A DNA stretch of 43,316 nucleotides, from positions 1 to 43,316 of IMG/VR virus record IMGVR_UViG_3300042922_000423. One strand, written 5' to 3'. Numbering within the stretch: position 1 is the stretch's first letter; every line of letters begins with the position of its first letter. Origin of the DNA: a virus. Of this stretch, positions 14,299 through 21,063 are shown piece by piece. The notes under the pieces were generated by a model, which was not told the DNA's origin, did not search any database, and saw only the letters and a list, made by a program, of their open reading frames with translations. The translations under genes and the position numbers were made by a program.

Positions 14299-14354
14299 GG
14301 TTTCCCTCATGGTCAATTCGTTATATAATTGAATCATTAAAAGAACATTCGTTC
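14299..14354 (+). promoter_or_regulatory. Integrase promoter with repressor operator O3 and a LexA box
   Basis: Three elements are stacked. O3 is GGTT-N2-CC-N4-GG-N2-AATT at 14299-14318, the same class as the immunity operators. A perfect TATAAT lies at 14324-14329. A GAAC-N4-GTTC site at 14343-14354 matches the Bacillus LexA (SOS) box core. O3 overlaps the expected -35 and the LexA box lies at about +8 to +19. This predicts dual repression of the integrase unit by the phage repressor and host LexA. Confidence 0.62.
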
Positions 14355-14392
14355 CCATTTTTGTTCTTAATTCCATGAGAGAAGGCGCACAT

Positions 14393-14605
14393 GTGAGAAA
14401 AATATTGAAGGTAGACGAGTTACCCGAAGGCTTCTTTTATTTTACAGATACACACATCGTCCAAGGCATCGGAAAAATAAAAAAAGAGGAGCAAGAAGAT
14501 GAAAGGGTACATTCGAAAAAGAGGAACCAAATGGGCTTACACTGTCGACATTGGGAAAGATCCACTGACAGGAAAGAGGAAACAAAAGTCTCGATCGGGA
14601 TTTAA
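14393..14605 (+). CDS. Possible small protein ahead of and overlapping the integrase, 70 aa
   Basis: A GTG at 14393 with AGAAGG seven bases upstream opens a frame starting RKILKVDELPEGFFYFTD that continues 107 nt into the integrase gene in another frame. The first 35 residues look protein-like; the rest (RNQMGLHCRHWERSTDRKEE) looks like an out-of-frame reading of int. It could be a leader peptide controlling int translation, a real small protein, or chance. An ATG at 14375 in the same frame has no ribosome site. Confidence 0.4.
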   Translation: MRKILKVDELPEGFFYFTDTHIVQGIGKIKKEEQEDERVHSKKRNQMGLHCRHWERSTDRKEETKVSIGI

Positions 14606-15641
14606 AACAAAAAAAGAAGCTCAAGCTGCATTAGCCGAGCTGGTGAATACTGTAGAAAAAGGAAATTATCATGAACCACAAAAAAGACGATTCAAAGAGT
14701 TTGCAATTGAGTACTTCGAAAATAGTTACAAAAACAAAGTAAAGAAGTCATCTTATGAAACAGACTTCCATGTGATAAACACTCACTTAATCCCTTTTTT
14801 TGGAGAAATGGACTTGAATGACATTGACCAGTTTTTAATCCATAAGTTTTATTCTCAAAAAATTGAACAGGGTTTGTCCTCTGCCTACATTCATAAAATG
14901 CATAATATAATTAGTTTATTACTTCAGGTTGCACATAAATGGGAGATTCTACGCAAAGACATTATCGGTATGGTAGAACCTCCACGGGTTGTGAAAAAAG
15001 AAATAAACGTATGGAATATCGAGCAAATCAATACTTTATTGGAAATCGCTAAACACTCCAGATATTTCCCCATTTTCTATTTAGCTGCATACACAGGTAT
15101 GAGAAAAGGGGAAATATTAGGATTAACATGGAATGATGTTGACTTCGATGAAAAGATGATCTATATCAAAAGAACACTCTATAAAGTAAAAAGTGGTTAC
15201 CTACTTCAAGAGCCTAAAACGCAAAGTTCCAATAGAAGCATCTATATGGATGATGATATTATAAAAGTCCTAAAAAATCAAAAAGAAATGCAAGATGAAG
15301 AACGTATGAAGTATGACGGAGTTTATAAGGAACATCAAATGGTGTTTGCTCAAGAGACTGGTGAGTTTGTTTCCCCATCGTCGGCTAATACCATGCTTGG
15401 TCGGTTTGTAGTAAGAGCGGGGTTGCCACCCATACGATTCCACGATTTACGACATACACACGCCACGATCTTACTACAAATGGGAGTCAACCCTAAAATT
15501 GTTGCTGAACGACTAGGTCATTCATCTGTTCATACAACATTGGACACCTATTCTCATGTTCTTCCTGGAATGAAAAAGGAGCTTAGTGAACTATTTTCTC
15601 TAGCGATGAAAAGTGGTCAGATTGTGAGCAAGGGTGTTTAG
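14499..15641 (+). CDS. int: Tyrosine-recombinase phage integrase
   Basis: 380 residues with the usual three parts: an arm-binding N-terminus (MKGYIRKRGTKWAYTVDIG), a SAM-like core-binding domain (about 65-155), and a catalytic domain. Catalytic residues are Arg202 (AAYTGMRKGEILGL), His315 and Arg318 (HDLRHTHAT), His341 (LGHSS) and Tyr351 (DTYSHV). ATG start with GAGGAG. It recombines attP with the host attB and, with the excisionase, reverses this. It is transcribed opposite to most phage genes from a promoter carrying a repressor operator and a LexA box. A strong terminator follows at 15813. Confidence 0.97.
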   Translation: MKGYIRKRGTKWAYTVDIGKDPLTGKRKQKSRSGFKTKKEAQAALAELVNTVEKGNYHEPQKRRFKEFAIEYFENSYKNKVKKSSYETDFHVINTHLIPFFGEMDLNDIDQFLIHKFYSQKIEQGLSSAYIHKMHNIISLLLQVAHKWEILRKDIIGMVEPPRVVKKEINVWNIEQINTLLEIAKHSRYFPIFYLAAYTGMRKGEILGLTWNDVDFDEKMIYIKRTLYKVKSGYLLQEPKTQSSNRSIYMDDDIIKVLKNQKEMQDEERMKYDGVYKEHQMVFAQETGEFVSPSSANTMLGRFVVRAGLPPIRFHDLRHTHATILLQMGVNPKIVAERLGHSSVHTTLDTYSHVLPGMKKELSELFSLAMKSGQIVSKGV

Positions 15642-15813
15642 GAGGATGCTGAAAGATAGATACTAAAGGGATTCATCATGTGTGTATATTAAGCGTTAGG
15701 TTGATAATATAGTGTCGTTTGTAGTCTTTTAAAGGATTTTCTCCACCCACAGGAGCCTTAAACTCGTTGATTTTCCTTTAATTATTTTAAGTGCGTGAGC
15801 AATTTGTGAGCAA
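15622..15813. other. Candidate attP region with repeated integrase arm-type sites
   Basis: TTGTGAGCAA occurs at 15622-15631 (the very end of int) and again at 15804-15813, with a third GTGAGCAA at 15795-15802. Direct repeats bracketing about 165 bp next to int are what arm-binding sites around an attP core look like. The core itself cannot be identified without the host junctions; no tRNA 3' end is evident. Confidence 0.42.
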
Positions 15814-15849
15814 CGTGGTCAGTTAATAATTGACCGCGTTTTTTATTTT
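15813..15849 (+). terminator. Intrinsic terminator of the integrase unit
   Basis: A 9-bp stem (15813-15821 with 15831-15839, one G-U pair) and an A/T-rich 9-nt loop, followed by TTTTTATTTTC. The T-run is on the plus strand only. Confidence 0.82.
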
Positions 15850-15854
15850 CTCCA

Positions 15855-15881
15855 AGAAAAAAGGAGAGATATATCTCTCCT
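15855..15881 (-). terminator. Intrinsic terminator of the accessory operon
   Basis: A perfect 20-bp palindrome (AGGAGAGATA/TATCTCTCCT, 15862-15881) followed on the minus strand by TTTTTTCTT. It converges with the integrase terminator and ends the leftward operon 15884-19023. Confidence 0.82.
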
Positions 15882-15883
15882 CC

Positions 15884-16507
15884 TCACCTTATATCTTCTT
15901 TTGTATAAATCAGACAGTGCACTTTATTTTCTTTGCAATATTCATTTAGCTTTTCTTTTCTTAACGGAGTAACAGTATAAAAAACAAGTGTAGGCATATG
16001 ATTAAATTTATTTTCGATGAGTGGATTTAACTTTGAATACGCTTCAATTTTCTCTTTGTTCTTTGACATGGATTGAGTTTTATCAACTTCTAGAAAGTAA
16101 AATTTGCCTTGGAGTGTAAATGTAGCATCAGGTATTAATACGTGTTGTGTTAGCCCTTGTGTAAACTGTATTGGCTCCTCTATTCGCCAGTCTTTTGGGC
16201 AATAATAGTGAAGGTACATATCGTTTCGTAGAAGATGATGTTCGACTTGCAACCCCCATTTACCTTCATTGTCCGCTCCGACTAATTCCTTTCCCTTTGC
16301 GCTTAGGTAATAAACGTTTTTCCCTTCGTGAGTCTTTACTTGAAGGTATTCCTTCATTTCGTTTAGTATCTTGAGCGCGTTTCTGTCTGTTTTTAGGTCG
16401 TGTTTCTTTTGAAGTTGCTCCCTGGTTGCGAACTTCATCACGCCCAAACTTAATAATATCTCCTCCTGTCTCCTGCGTTTCCTCTCTGTTTGTGTTATTC
16501 CTTTCAT
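15884..16507 (-). CDS. Replication-relaxation family protein (winged helix plus nuclease-like domain)
   Basis: The N-terminal 75 residues form a winged helix (EILLSLGVMKFATREQLQKK to VYYLSAKGKELV). The second half has IPDATFTLQ-GKFYFLEVDK, with PD at 126-127 and E-x-D-K at 140-143, the PD-(D/E)XK-like arrangement of Replic_Relax proteins of plasmids and mobile elements. ATG start with GAAAGG about 10 nt upstream. Its first 242 nt overlap the 3' end of the FtsK-like gene in another frame. It probably acts with that ATPase on DNA; the biological process in phages is not established. Confidence 0.85.
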   Translation of the reverse strand: MKGITQTERKRRRQEEILLSLGVMKFATREQLQKKHDLKTDRNALKILNEMKEYLQVKTHEGKNVYYLSAKGKELVGADNEGKWGLQVEHHLLRNDMYLHYYCPKDWRIEEPIQFTQGLTQHVLIPDATFTLQGKFYFLEVDKTQSMSKNKEKIEAYSKLNPLIENKFNHMPTLVFYTVTPLRKEKLNEYCKENKVHCLIYTKEDIR

Positions 16508-17660
16508 ATTTACTCAACCTTTCCCACATATCATTATCATCCAAAAATGGCACCTGTAGTTCTTTTAATTCGTGAGTCTTATACAATGCTCTCCCTTTAA
16601 TATCAGATCTAAGAGTTTCTGCTCCCCTTTCGTCAATAGCAACTTCGGAACCATAACCAGTAGGTAGTCGAAAAGACATCTTCCCATCTGCATTTTGTTT
16701 AACTGAACGTGGCAAAGTGTCAGCAGTAGGGTATTGGGTACAAAATATCTCTCGATAACCTAAACCTCCACCAATACGAGTGATCTCGCCTAATACCCAT
16801 TGACATTGCTCTAACGCTTTCTTCATTTCTCCAAGCATCCATCTTTCGGGAGCTAGTTGCGCAGCTTCATCCACTATAACAAACCGTCTTTTTTTAATAG
16901 GAGTATTAGAAATATTGGCCCAGTACTTCTGTCGAAATAACGCAAAGTCATTCTGCAATTCCTGGTGAATTTCTTGCAGCATCGTTAAAGCCTCGAACGG
17001 ATCACTAGCTACTCCTTTCACTTGCTTTAATTTTTCATATCGCCCAAATTCAAGACCGCCCTTTAAATCAATAATATAAAATTCAACATCCTCTGAATGA
17101 TGCTCGATTAAGAAAGTTGTCAGTACCTTTAAAAATACTGTTTTACCGAAACGAGTCATGCCAGCTACCGTCATGTGTGGAATATGCTCAAAGTTATGCC
17201 ATATTGTTTCTTCCAGTCCGCGACCTAGAGGTATTAGCCATCCATCCACACTAGGGACTTTAGAATATGGATATAAGCTAGGGATATCATGATCAAATAC
17301 GCTTATAGTTAAAAACTTGGGTGTTATTTCTAATTCAGGGTTTTCTCGCTTAAATTCGACTATTACAGGACGGTTTAAGCCATCAGAGAAGAATCCTACC
17401 TGTTTCTCCATATCAGCTATTTTTGTTGCTGGTAACCCTAATGGGATTGTATAAAGGTATCTAGTACCAATCTCATTATCACCGTCCATGATGGCTAGTT
17501 TCTTCTTAAACTTCGGAATCTGTAACTGACCTTGTTTATTTGGTATTCCGTACTTCGTATTTTCAAATATAGTCTGTATCTTCTTTTTATCATTTGGCTT
17601 ACCCTTTGGTGTTAATGCTGCAACTGCAATTAAGGTTGGGACTAATGCCCATTCGAACAT
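16266..17660 (-). CDS. FtsK/SpoIIIE-like DNA-translocase ATPase, membrane-anchored
   Basis: 464 residues from the ATG at 17660 (GAGGTG 8 nt upstream; the GTG at 17669 is less likely). One N-terminal membrane segment (WALVPTLIAVAAL) is followed by a beta-rich region, Walker A GMTRFGKT at 167-174, and Walker B RFVIVDEAAQ with Asp264-Glu265. This fits a hexameric DNA pump of the FtsK/TraB type. The last 80 residues are low-complexity and basic, and overlap the next gene. The pairing with a replication-relaxation protein is known from Bacillus mobile elements and phages and hints at DNA transfer, segregation or replication control; no function is proven. Confidence 0.9.
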   Translation of the reverse strand: MFEWALVPTLIAVAALTPKGKPNDKKKIQTIFENTKYGIPNKQGQLQIPKFKKKLAIMDGDNEIGTRYLYTIPLGLPATKIADMEKQVGFFSDGLNRPVIVEFKRENPELEITPKFLTISVFDHDIPSLYPYSKVPSVDGWLIPLGRGLEETIWHNFEHIPHMTVAGMTRFGKTVFLKVLTTFLIEHHSEDVEFYIIDLKGGLEFGRYEKLKQVKGVASDPFEALTMLQEIHQELQNDFALFRQKYWANISNTPIKKRRFVIVDEAAQLAPERWMLGEMKKALEQCQWVLGEITRIGGGLGYREIFCTQYPTADTLPRSVKQNADGKMSFRLPTGYGSEVAIDERGAETLRSDIKGRALYKTHELKELQVPFLDDNDMWERLSKYERNNTNREETQETGGDIIKFGRDEVRNQGATSKETRPKNRQKRAQDTKRNEGIPSSKDSRREKRLLPKRKGKGISRSGQ

Positions 17661-17672
17661 AAATATCACACC

Positions 17673-17852
17673 TCATAACAAACTTACGCCAGTATTATCT
17701 TCAATTAATTTCCTAAATATATCTAACTGTAGGTCAACTTCTCCTAATGCTTTATAAAATTCATTATCATCACGATGGACAAAACTAGACTCCATTTCTG
17801 TTATATTTTGAACAATAGAACTATATACAGGAAGCAACTCATTAAACTTCAC
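17673..17852 (-). CDS. Small protein upstream of the FtsK-like gene, 59 aa
   Basis: GTG start overlapping the previous stop by 4 nt (GTGA), with AGGATG seven bases upstream. Sequence like MKFNELLPVYSSIVQNITEM, then a charged helical C-terminus. It ends 13 nt before the FtsK start. Likely a soluble helical accessory protein of the same complex; function unknown. Confidence 0.72.
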   Translation of the reverse strand: MKFNELLPVYSSIVQNITEMESSFVHRDDNEFYKALGEVDLQLDIFRKLIEDNTGVSLL

Positions 17853-17965
17853 TTTTCTTCATCCTGTTTGCAACAATTAGATTCATCATCAAACCAATAC
17901 CAACATTTGTGTATAGAACAATATATTTGTTCAATCCACTCATCGCAAATTTTAATAATAAGCAC
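17849..17965 (-). CDS. Small Cys/Trp-rich protein, 38 aa (or 66 aa from an upstream TTG)
   Basis: The frame ends with the GTGA overlap to the next gene. The best start is the GTG at 17965, preceded by AAAGGCGGAG at 6 nt, giving MLIIKICDEWIEQIYCSIHK and a Cys/Trp-rich end. A TTG at 18049 would extend it to 66 residues. An alternative frame through the same DNA (from an ATG near 17940) reads as a membrane peptide but lacks a ribosome site. A 21-codon hydrophobic frame (18042-18107) lies just upstream, with weak support. Confidence 0.5.
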   Translation of the reverse strand: MLIIKICDEWIEQIYCSIHKCWYWFDDESNCCKQDEEK

Positions 17966-18112
17966 AAACAGCTCCGCCTTTCGCGAAATTTGGAAGGCAT
18001 CCGAATACGTAGAATGAGTATTGGGAAGGGACCCAATAGTTTCAAGCAATCCGAACCACGTAAAACAAGCAATAAGCTATAAAATTACTAATATCGGAAC
18101 ATTCCACGGAAA

Positions 18113-18346
18113 TTACACCAGTAGAACTACTTTAAGACATAGCATTACGAATCCGAAACCAATCCCGCCATACATTACCCAACGTACTAACGATTCGTTG
18201 ATCGTCACTCCTAGCTTTTCTAAAGTAATCAGTACTAAAAGCGTTGTACCCATACCTAAAAAGAAGGTCAATCCTGCATCCACACCCATCAATACACCAG
18301 GACTTGGAGCCAAAAACATTTTGAAGGGAATCACCTCATATCCCAT
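18113..18346 (-). CDS. Two-span membrane protein, 77 aa
   Basis: The start is set at the ATG at 18346, preceded by AGGGGG at 6 nt; the longer frame to 18424 overlaps another small gene. Two hydrophobic segments (AGLTFFLGMGTTLLVLITLE and WVMYGGIGFGFVMLCLKVVL) are joined by a short polar loop. It sits in the FtsK-like operon and could help anchor the ATPase. Holin-like size, but far from the lysis genes. Confidence 0.76.
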   Translation of the reverse strand: MGYEVIPFKMFLAPSPGVLMGVDAGLTFFLGMGTTLLVLITLEKLGVTINESLVRWVMYGGIGFGFVMLCLKVVLLV

Positions 18347-18446
18347 TCTGTACCCCCTTTTCAATTTTTTCATAAGCTTCATAACCAGCAACTCGACCAA
18401 ACAAATACCCAGCAGCACCAGCACCTAATACAATAATCATAATCAT
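18336..18446 (-). CDS. Small membrane protein with charged tail, 36 aa
   Basis: ATG immediately after the TAG of the preceding gene, with AGGAGGT at 6-7 nt, an excellent site. A glycine/alanine-rich membrane segment (IIVLGAGAAGYLFGRVAG) is followed by a charged helix. It overlaps the next gene by 11 nt. Too short for automatic callers, but well supported by its ribosome site. Confidence 0.7.
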   Translation of the reverse strand: MIMIIVLGAGAAGYLFGRVAGYEAYEKIEKGVQNGI

Positions 18447-18548
18447 CTAATTACCTCCTCTCATAGCCCAACAGTAATCACAAATATCTTTATCATTAGT
18501 AAAAAGGTAATCGCTGCGCTCTTGGTTGCAATCTTCACAAGTTCTCAT
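18447..18548 (-). CDS. Micro zinc-finger protein, 33 aa
   Basis: ATG overlapping the upstream stop by 4 nt (ATGA), GGAGTG 8 nt upstream. Two CxxC pairs (CEDC at 4-7 and CDYC at 23-26) separated by 15 residues form a minimal zinc-binding fold. It is followed directly by the 36-codon membrane gene. Function unknown; probably an adaptor or regulator in the accessory operon. Confidence 0.7.
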   Translation of the reverse strand: MRTCEDCNQERSDYLFTNDKDICDYCWAMRGGN

Positions 18549-18769
18549 TTGTCATGCACTCCTTCCCAGCCGATGATAATGTCACCGCTGGTACCCCTAA
18601 GTTTACAAATGTAAGACGAGTCGTTAGCATTAAACCAATAAGTAGAACATGAATATAGATTGTAAGATTCGTATTGTTGCTGAAATGAGTTCAAAAACAA
18701 ATCCCATCCATCTTCCTTCACTTTTTGTTTGGCAATTTCGTGCGATATAATTTGGTCAAAGAAAGCCAA
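18545..18769 (-). CDS. Hypothetical protein, 74 aa
   Basis: TTG start at 18769 with GGGAGGGG about 5 nt upstream; the frame opens further to 18784, but that would place the start inside the ribosome site. The sequence (AFFDQIISHEIAKQKVKEDG; LYSCSTYWFNANDSSYICKL) suggests a small alpha/beta protein. Second gene of the accessory operon. Confidence 0.68.
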   Translation of the reverse strand: MAFFDQIISHEIAKQKVKEDGWDLFLNSFQQQYESYNLYSCSTYWFNANDSSYICKLRGTSGDIIIGWEGVHDK

Positions 18770-18771
18770 AT

Positions 18772-19023
18772 TTACCCCTCCCAATAAAGCTGAATGATTT
18801 TTTTTTCGATATTGCTGTAATAATCAACACGGGTAGCATCGAATTTGTACATATGGTCCAAAATAGACTCATGCTGTTCTTTCGTCTTTGCCTGATTAGA
18901 CAGTACTCTAAGGTCAGCTACGTCATATAGAAAACCCACTTTTTCTAATTCTTTATATGGATCTCTCTCGTTCTTAACATCCTTATACCCTTGAAACATT
19001 GACCAAACTATATCGTTTATCAA
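18772..19023 (-). CDS. Hypothetical protein, first gene of the accessory operon, 83 aa
   Basis: The start is TTG at 19023, preceded by AAAGGAGG at 7 nt; the longer ATG frame (19053) would contain its own ribosome site. Mostly helical, charged (NDIVWSMFQGYKDVKNERDP; KTKEQHESILDHMYKFD). A TACAAT -10-like box lies about 30 nt upstream (about 19040). Divergent from an XRE gene that may regulate it. Confidence 0.7.
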   Translation of the reverse strand: MINDIVWSMFQGYKDVKNERDPYKELEKVGFLYDVADLRVLSNQAKTKEQHESILDHMYKFDATRVDYYSNIEKKIIQLYWEG

Positions 19024-19170
19024 TCCGTACCCTCCTTTCGTTGTTCTGTTCATTGTATGAAGGTTTGCCTAAAAAATGTCTGTACACACGAAATTTAATG
19101 ACACCTTTTTTGAACTTAAATATCATGAAGGGAAAACCCAAGCTCATAGAGAAATTAGTAAGTGGTGATG

Positions 19171-19377
19171 ATAATGCTAAAACCCAACATTGAAGCGTTA
19201 ATTGAAAAAAGTGGATTTAGAAAAGGATACATAGCAGAAAAGTTAAACGTTTCTGTTAGGCAGTTGAGGAAATATGAAAAAGGAGAAAGTTTTATACCTA
19301 TTGAAAAAGCGTATGTATTAGCAGATTTATTAGAGGTAAGGGTAGATGATTTATATGAACGTGATAATACAAATTAG
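19171..19377 (+). CDS. XRE-family DNA-binding protein, 68 aa
   Basis: A single helix-turn-helix domain: GFRKGYIAEKLNVSVRQLRK, then EKGESFIPIEKAYVLADLL. ATG start with AGTGGTG at 6 nt. It is transcribed rightward, divergent from the accessory operon and convergent with the late genes, so it is probably the local regulator of the accessory operon. No operator could be assigned with confidence in the 147-nt intergenic region. Confidence 0.8.
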   Translation: MMLKPNIEALIEKSGFRKGYIAEKLNVSVRQLRKYEKGESFIPIEKAYVLADLLEVRVDDLYERDNTN

Positions 19378-19576
19378 TTATATTTCTAATGATAATGAAG
19401 TTTTGCAAAGAGGGAGTTTCCCCTTGAGAGGAAAGTCAAAGGAAACAGTAGCATTTGCTTGGTGGAGACAAATACGAAGGGAAACACCATATTGGCCAGA
19501 ATTAGTAAAGGTGCTTTGTGATGGTGAAGATATAACTGAATTGGTGAAGAAATTAGAAAAAGCCCCTCTCGATTAA
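19355..19576 (+). CDS. Hypothetical protein coupled to the XRE regulator, 73 aa
   Basis: It overlaps the XRE gene by 23 nt; the best start is the ATG at 19355 with AAGGGT upstream at a long spacing. The protein has LQRGSFPLRGKSKETVAFAW and ELVKVLCDGEDITELVKKL, a pattern I have seen in small Bacillus plasmid and phage proteins of unknown function. Its stop lies in the loop of the late-operon terminator. Confidence 0.7.
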   Translation: MNVIIQISYISNDNEVLQRGSFPLRGKSKETVAFAWWRQIRRETPYWPELVKVLCDGEDITELVKKLEKAPLD

Positions 19577-19586
19577 GAGAAGGGCT
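19555..19586 (-). terminator. Late-operon terminator after the amidase
   Basis: On the minus strand a 10-bp stem (AGCCCTTCTC with GAGAGGGGCT, one G-U pair) is followed by TTTTTCTAATTT. It ends the late operon directly after the amidase and lies at the convergence with the XRE pair. On the plus strand one pair is lost and there is no T-run. Confidence 0.85.
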
Positions 19587-19592
19587 ATCTTG

Positions 19593-20558
19593 TTACAAAA
19601 CTAGGGATCCGTCATTAGTAGCTTTTGCAGTGACTTTTACTTCCGTGTTCGTAGCCATTTCACCTTTAGAATTTAAATAATACTTTTTACCGTTATCCTC
19701 GACGACTGTATCTTTAAGCATTGCACCCGATTCATTCTTAGGATTTAGATAATACCATTTTCCACCCCAGAATAACCAACCAAAAGCAGTTGCTCCGCTT
19801 GGATGCATATAGTACCATTTGTCATTAACGTGCTGCCATCCTGTAAGCATAGCACCATCAGTACCAAGTAGGTACCACTTGCCTTTGTCCTTTTGCCATC
19901 CAATGACCATTACCCCTGCTGCGTCCAGGTAGTACCATTTATTATTATCAAGCACCCAGCCTGTTTGCTTAACACCATTTTTATAAAAGTACCACTTGCC
20001 ATCTGTTTTTTGCCAATAGCTATCAATCATTGCGTTTACGACATCACTGATAAATTGGTCCCAAGTAATACAGTTTTTTACAAAGGCGTTTTTGTCCGGG
20101 TCCGTTTTGCGTTTAGGGTCCAGTTGAGAATGCGGGACAATCTTTTTGCGAGGGTCCCAACTAAACATACGGCAAAGGTAAGCCCAATACCACACATACC
20201 TCTTATACGCCTCCGCCCATACGATATTACCGCCCCAGCATAGTTCTACACCGATGGCGATGTCATTAGCGTCATCACCAAACATAATATTATCTGTCGT
20301 GACATCATAGATAACATGCCATGCTTTTTCAGGCACTCCTACAGTCACGGGAATAATCTCTAAAATGTATTTGTCATCAATAAAGGTATGAGCTGATGCA
20401 CTCGGTTGTTCTCGGTTAAAATAAGTACGGTTATTGTAGGCTGTTGAAGCACCGTTACCAATATCATGGGCTACCCCAAATTGAGGTTTACCTCCCACAA
20501 GTAACTGCCCGCTCCTGGCATTACCCTTGCTGATGTAATCCCTTGTAATTTCGTACAT
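19593..20558 (-). CDS. Endolysin: N-acetylmuramoyl-L-alanine amidase with cell-wall-binding repeats
   Basis: 321 residues. The N-terminal amidase_2 domain (1-170) has His31 (VAHDIGNG), Glu105 (AIGVELCW), His143 (VPHSQLDP) and KTDPD as zinc and catalytic elements; it cleaves the bond between muramic acid and L-Ala. The C-terminal half has six repeats of about 20 residues with a GKWYY-type start and a G(W/A)-type end (about 180-300), resembling choline-binding-type CW repeats that hold the enzyme on wall polymers. No signal peptide, so it depends on the holin. The ATG overlaps the holin stop (TAATG). Confidence 0.95.
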   Translation of the reverse strand: MYEITRDYISKGNARSGQLLVGGKPQFGVAHDIGNGASTAYNNRTYFNREQPSASAHTFIDDKYILEIIPVTVGVPEKAWHVIYDVTTDNIMFGDDANDIAIGVELCWGGNIVWAEAYKRYVWYWAYLCRMFSWDPRKKIVPHSQLDPKRKTDPDKNAFVKNCITWDQFISDVVNAMIDSYWQKTDGKWYFYKNGVKQTGWVLDNNKWYYLDAAGVMVIGWQKDKGKWYLLGTDGAMLTGWQHVNDKWYYMHPSGATAFGWLFWGGKWYYLNPKNESGAMLKDTVVEDNGKKYYLNSKGEMATNTEVKVTAKATNDGSLVL

Positions 20559-21040
20559 TACTGATCCTCTCCCTTTCTCGATTGAGCTCGCTTCATTTTT
20601 GCTTCTAACTCACTGGTTATTAAATTAAGCGCCCAAATCGGGATCCATTTATCCCATCCAGCTCTTGTGAAATTTGCAGTCATAGAAACACAGGTATGGT
20701 AGAGAAGGCCCACTGTAAGCATGTAGAAGAAAAACCCTTGTGTATTTAATGCCGAGTCCACTAATTTCCCAAACACCGGGAGCGTTATGATAACCAACGT
20801 CCTGATAATACCAATAATCCCATATTGTGAAGAATAACTTTTATCTTTGGTTGCTGCAGCAATTGCGCCCAACCAATCCAAGCAAATTGCTAATGCGAGA
20901 GTGCCAATTACAATCAATCTTCCTTCACCCCCGTAAATTTGGCTAATCATACTGCCTAGTCCAGCACCGAATACAGCTATAAAACCCGTTTTGTTATTAA
21001 CCAGATTACTAAAATTTAAAATTTCTAGATATGCTTTCAT
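20558..21040 (-). CDS. Holin (phage_holin_4 type)
   Basis: 160 residues from the ATG at 21040, which has GAGGAGG at 6-7 nt; the upstream TTG at 21055 includes that site. Several hydrophobic segments (FIAVFGAGLGSMISQIYGG, LIVIGTLALAICLDWLGAIA, IIRTLVIITLPVFGKLVDS, FFFYMLTVGLLYHTCVSMTA) and a charged C-terminus match the family of toxin-secretion/lysis holins. It forms membrane lesions to release the amidase. Directly upstream of, and coupled to, the endolysin gene. Confidence 0.93.
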   Translation of the reverse strand: MKAYLEILNFSNLVNNKTGFIAVFGAGLGSMISQIYGGEGRLIVIGTLALAICLDWLGAIAAATKDKSYSSQYGIIGIIRTLVIITLPVFGKLVDSALNTQGFFFYMLTVGLLYHTCVSMTANFTRAGWDKWIPIWALNLITSELEAKMKRAQSRKGEDQ

Positions 21041-21063
21041 TTCGTACCTCCTCAAATTTTAAA

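Noticed and set aside
15720-15770. tRNA-derived attB-like sequence
   Set aside because: No acceptor-stem or T-loop pattern (no TTCGA-type loop followed by a CCA-like end) could be found, so no tRNA target is claimed.
18113-18446. Second holin gene in the accessory operon
   Set aside because: Two-span and single-span membrane proteins of holin size, but separated from the lysis genes by a terminator and by opposite-strand genes, and coupled to the FtsK-like operon.
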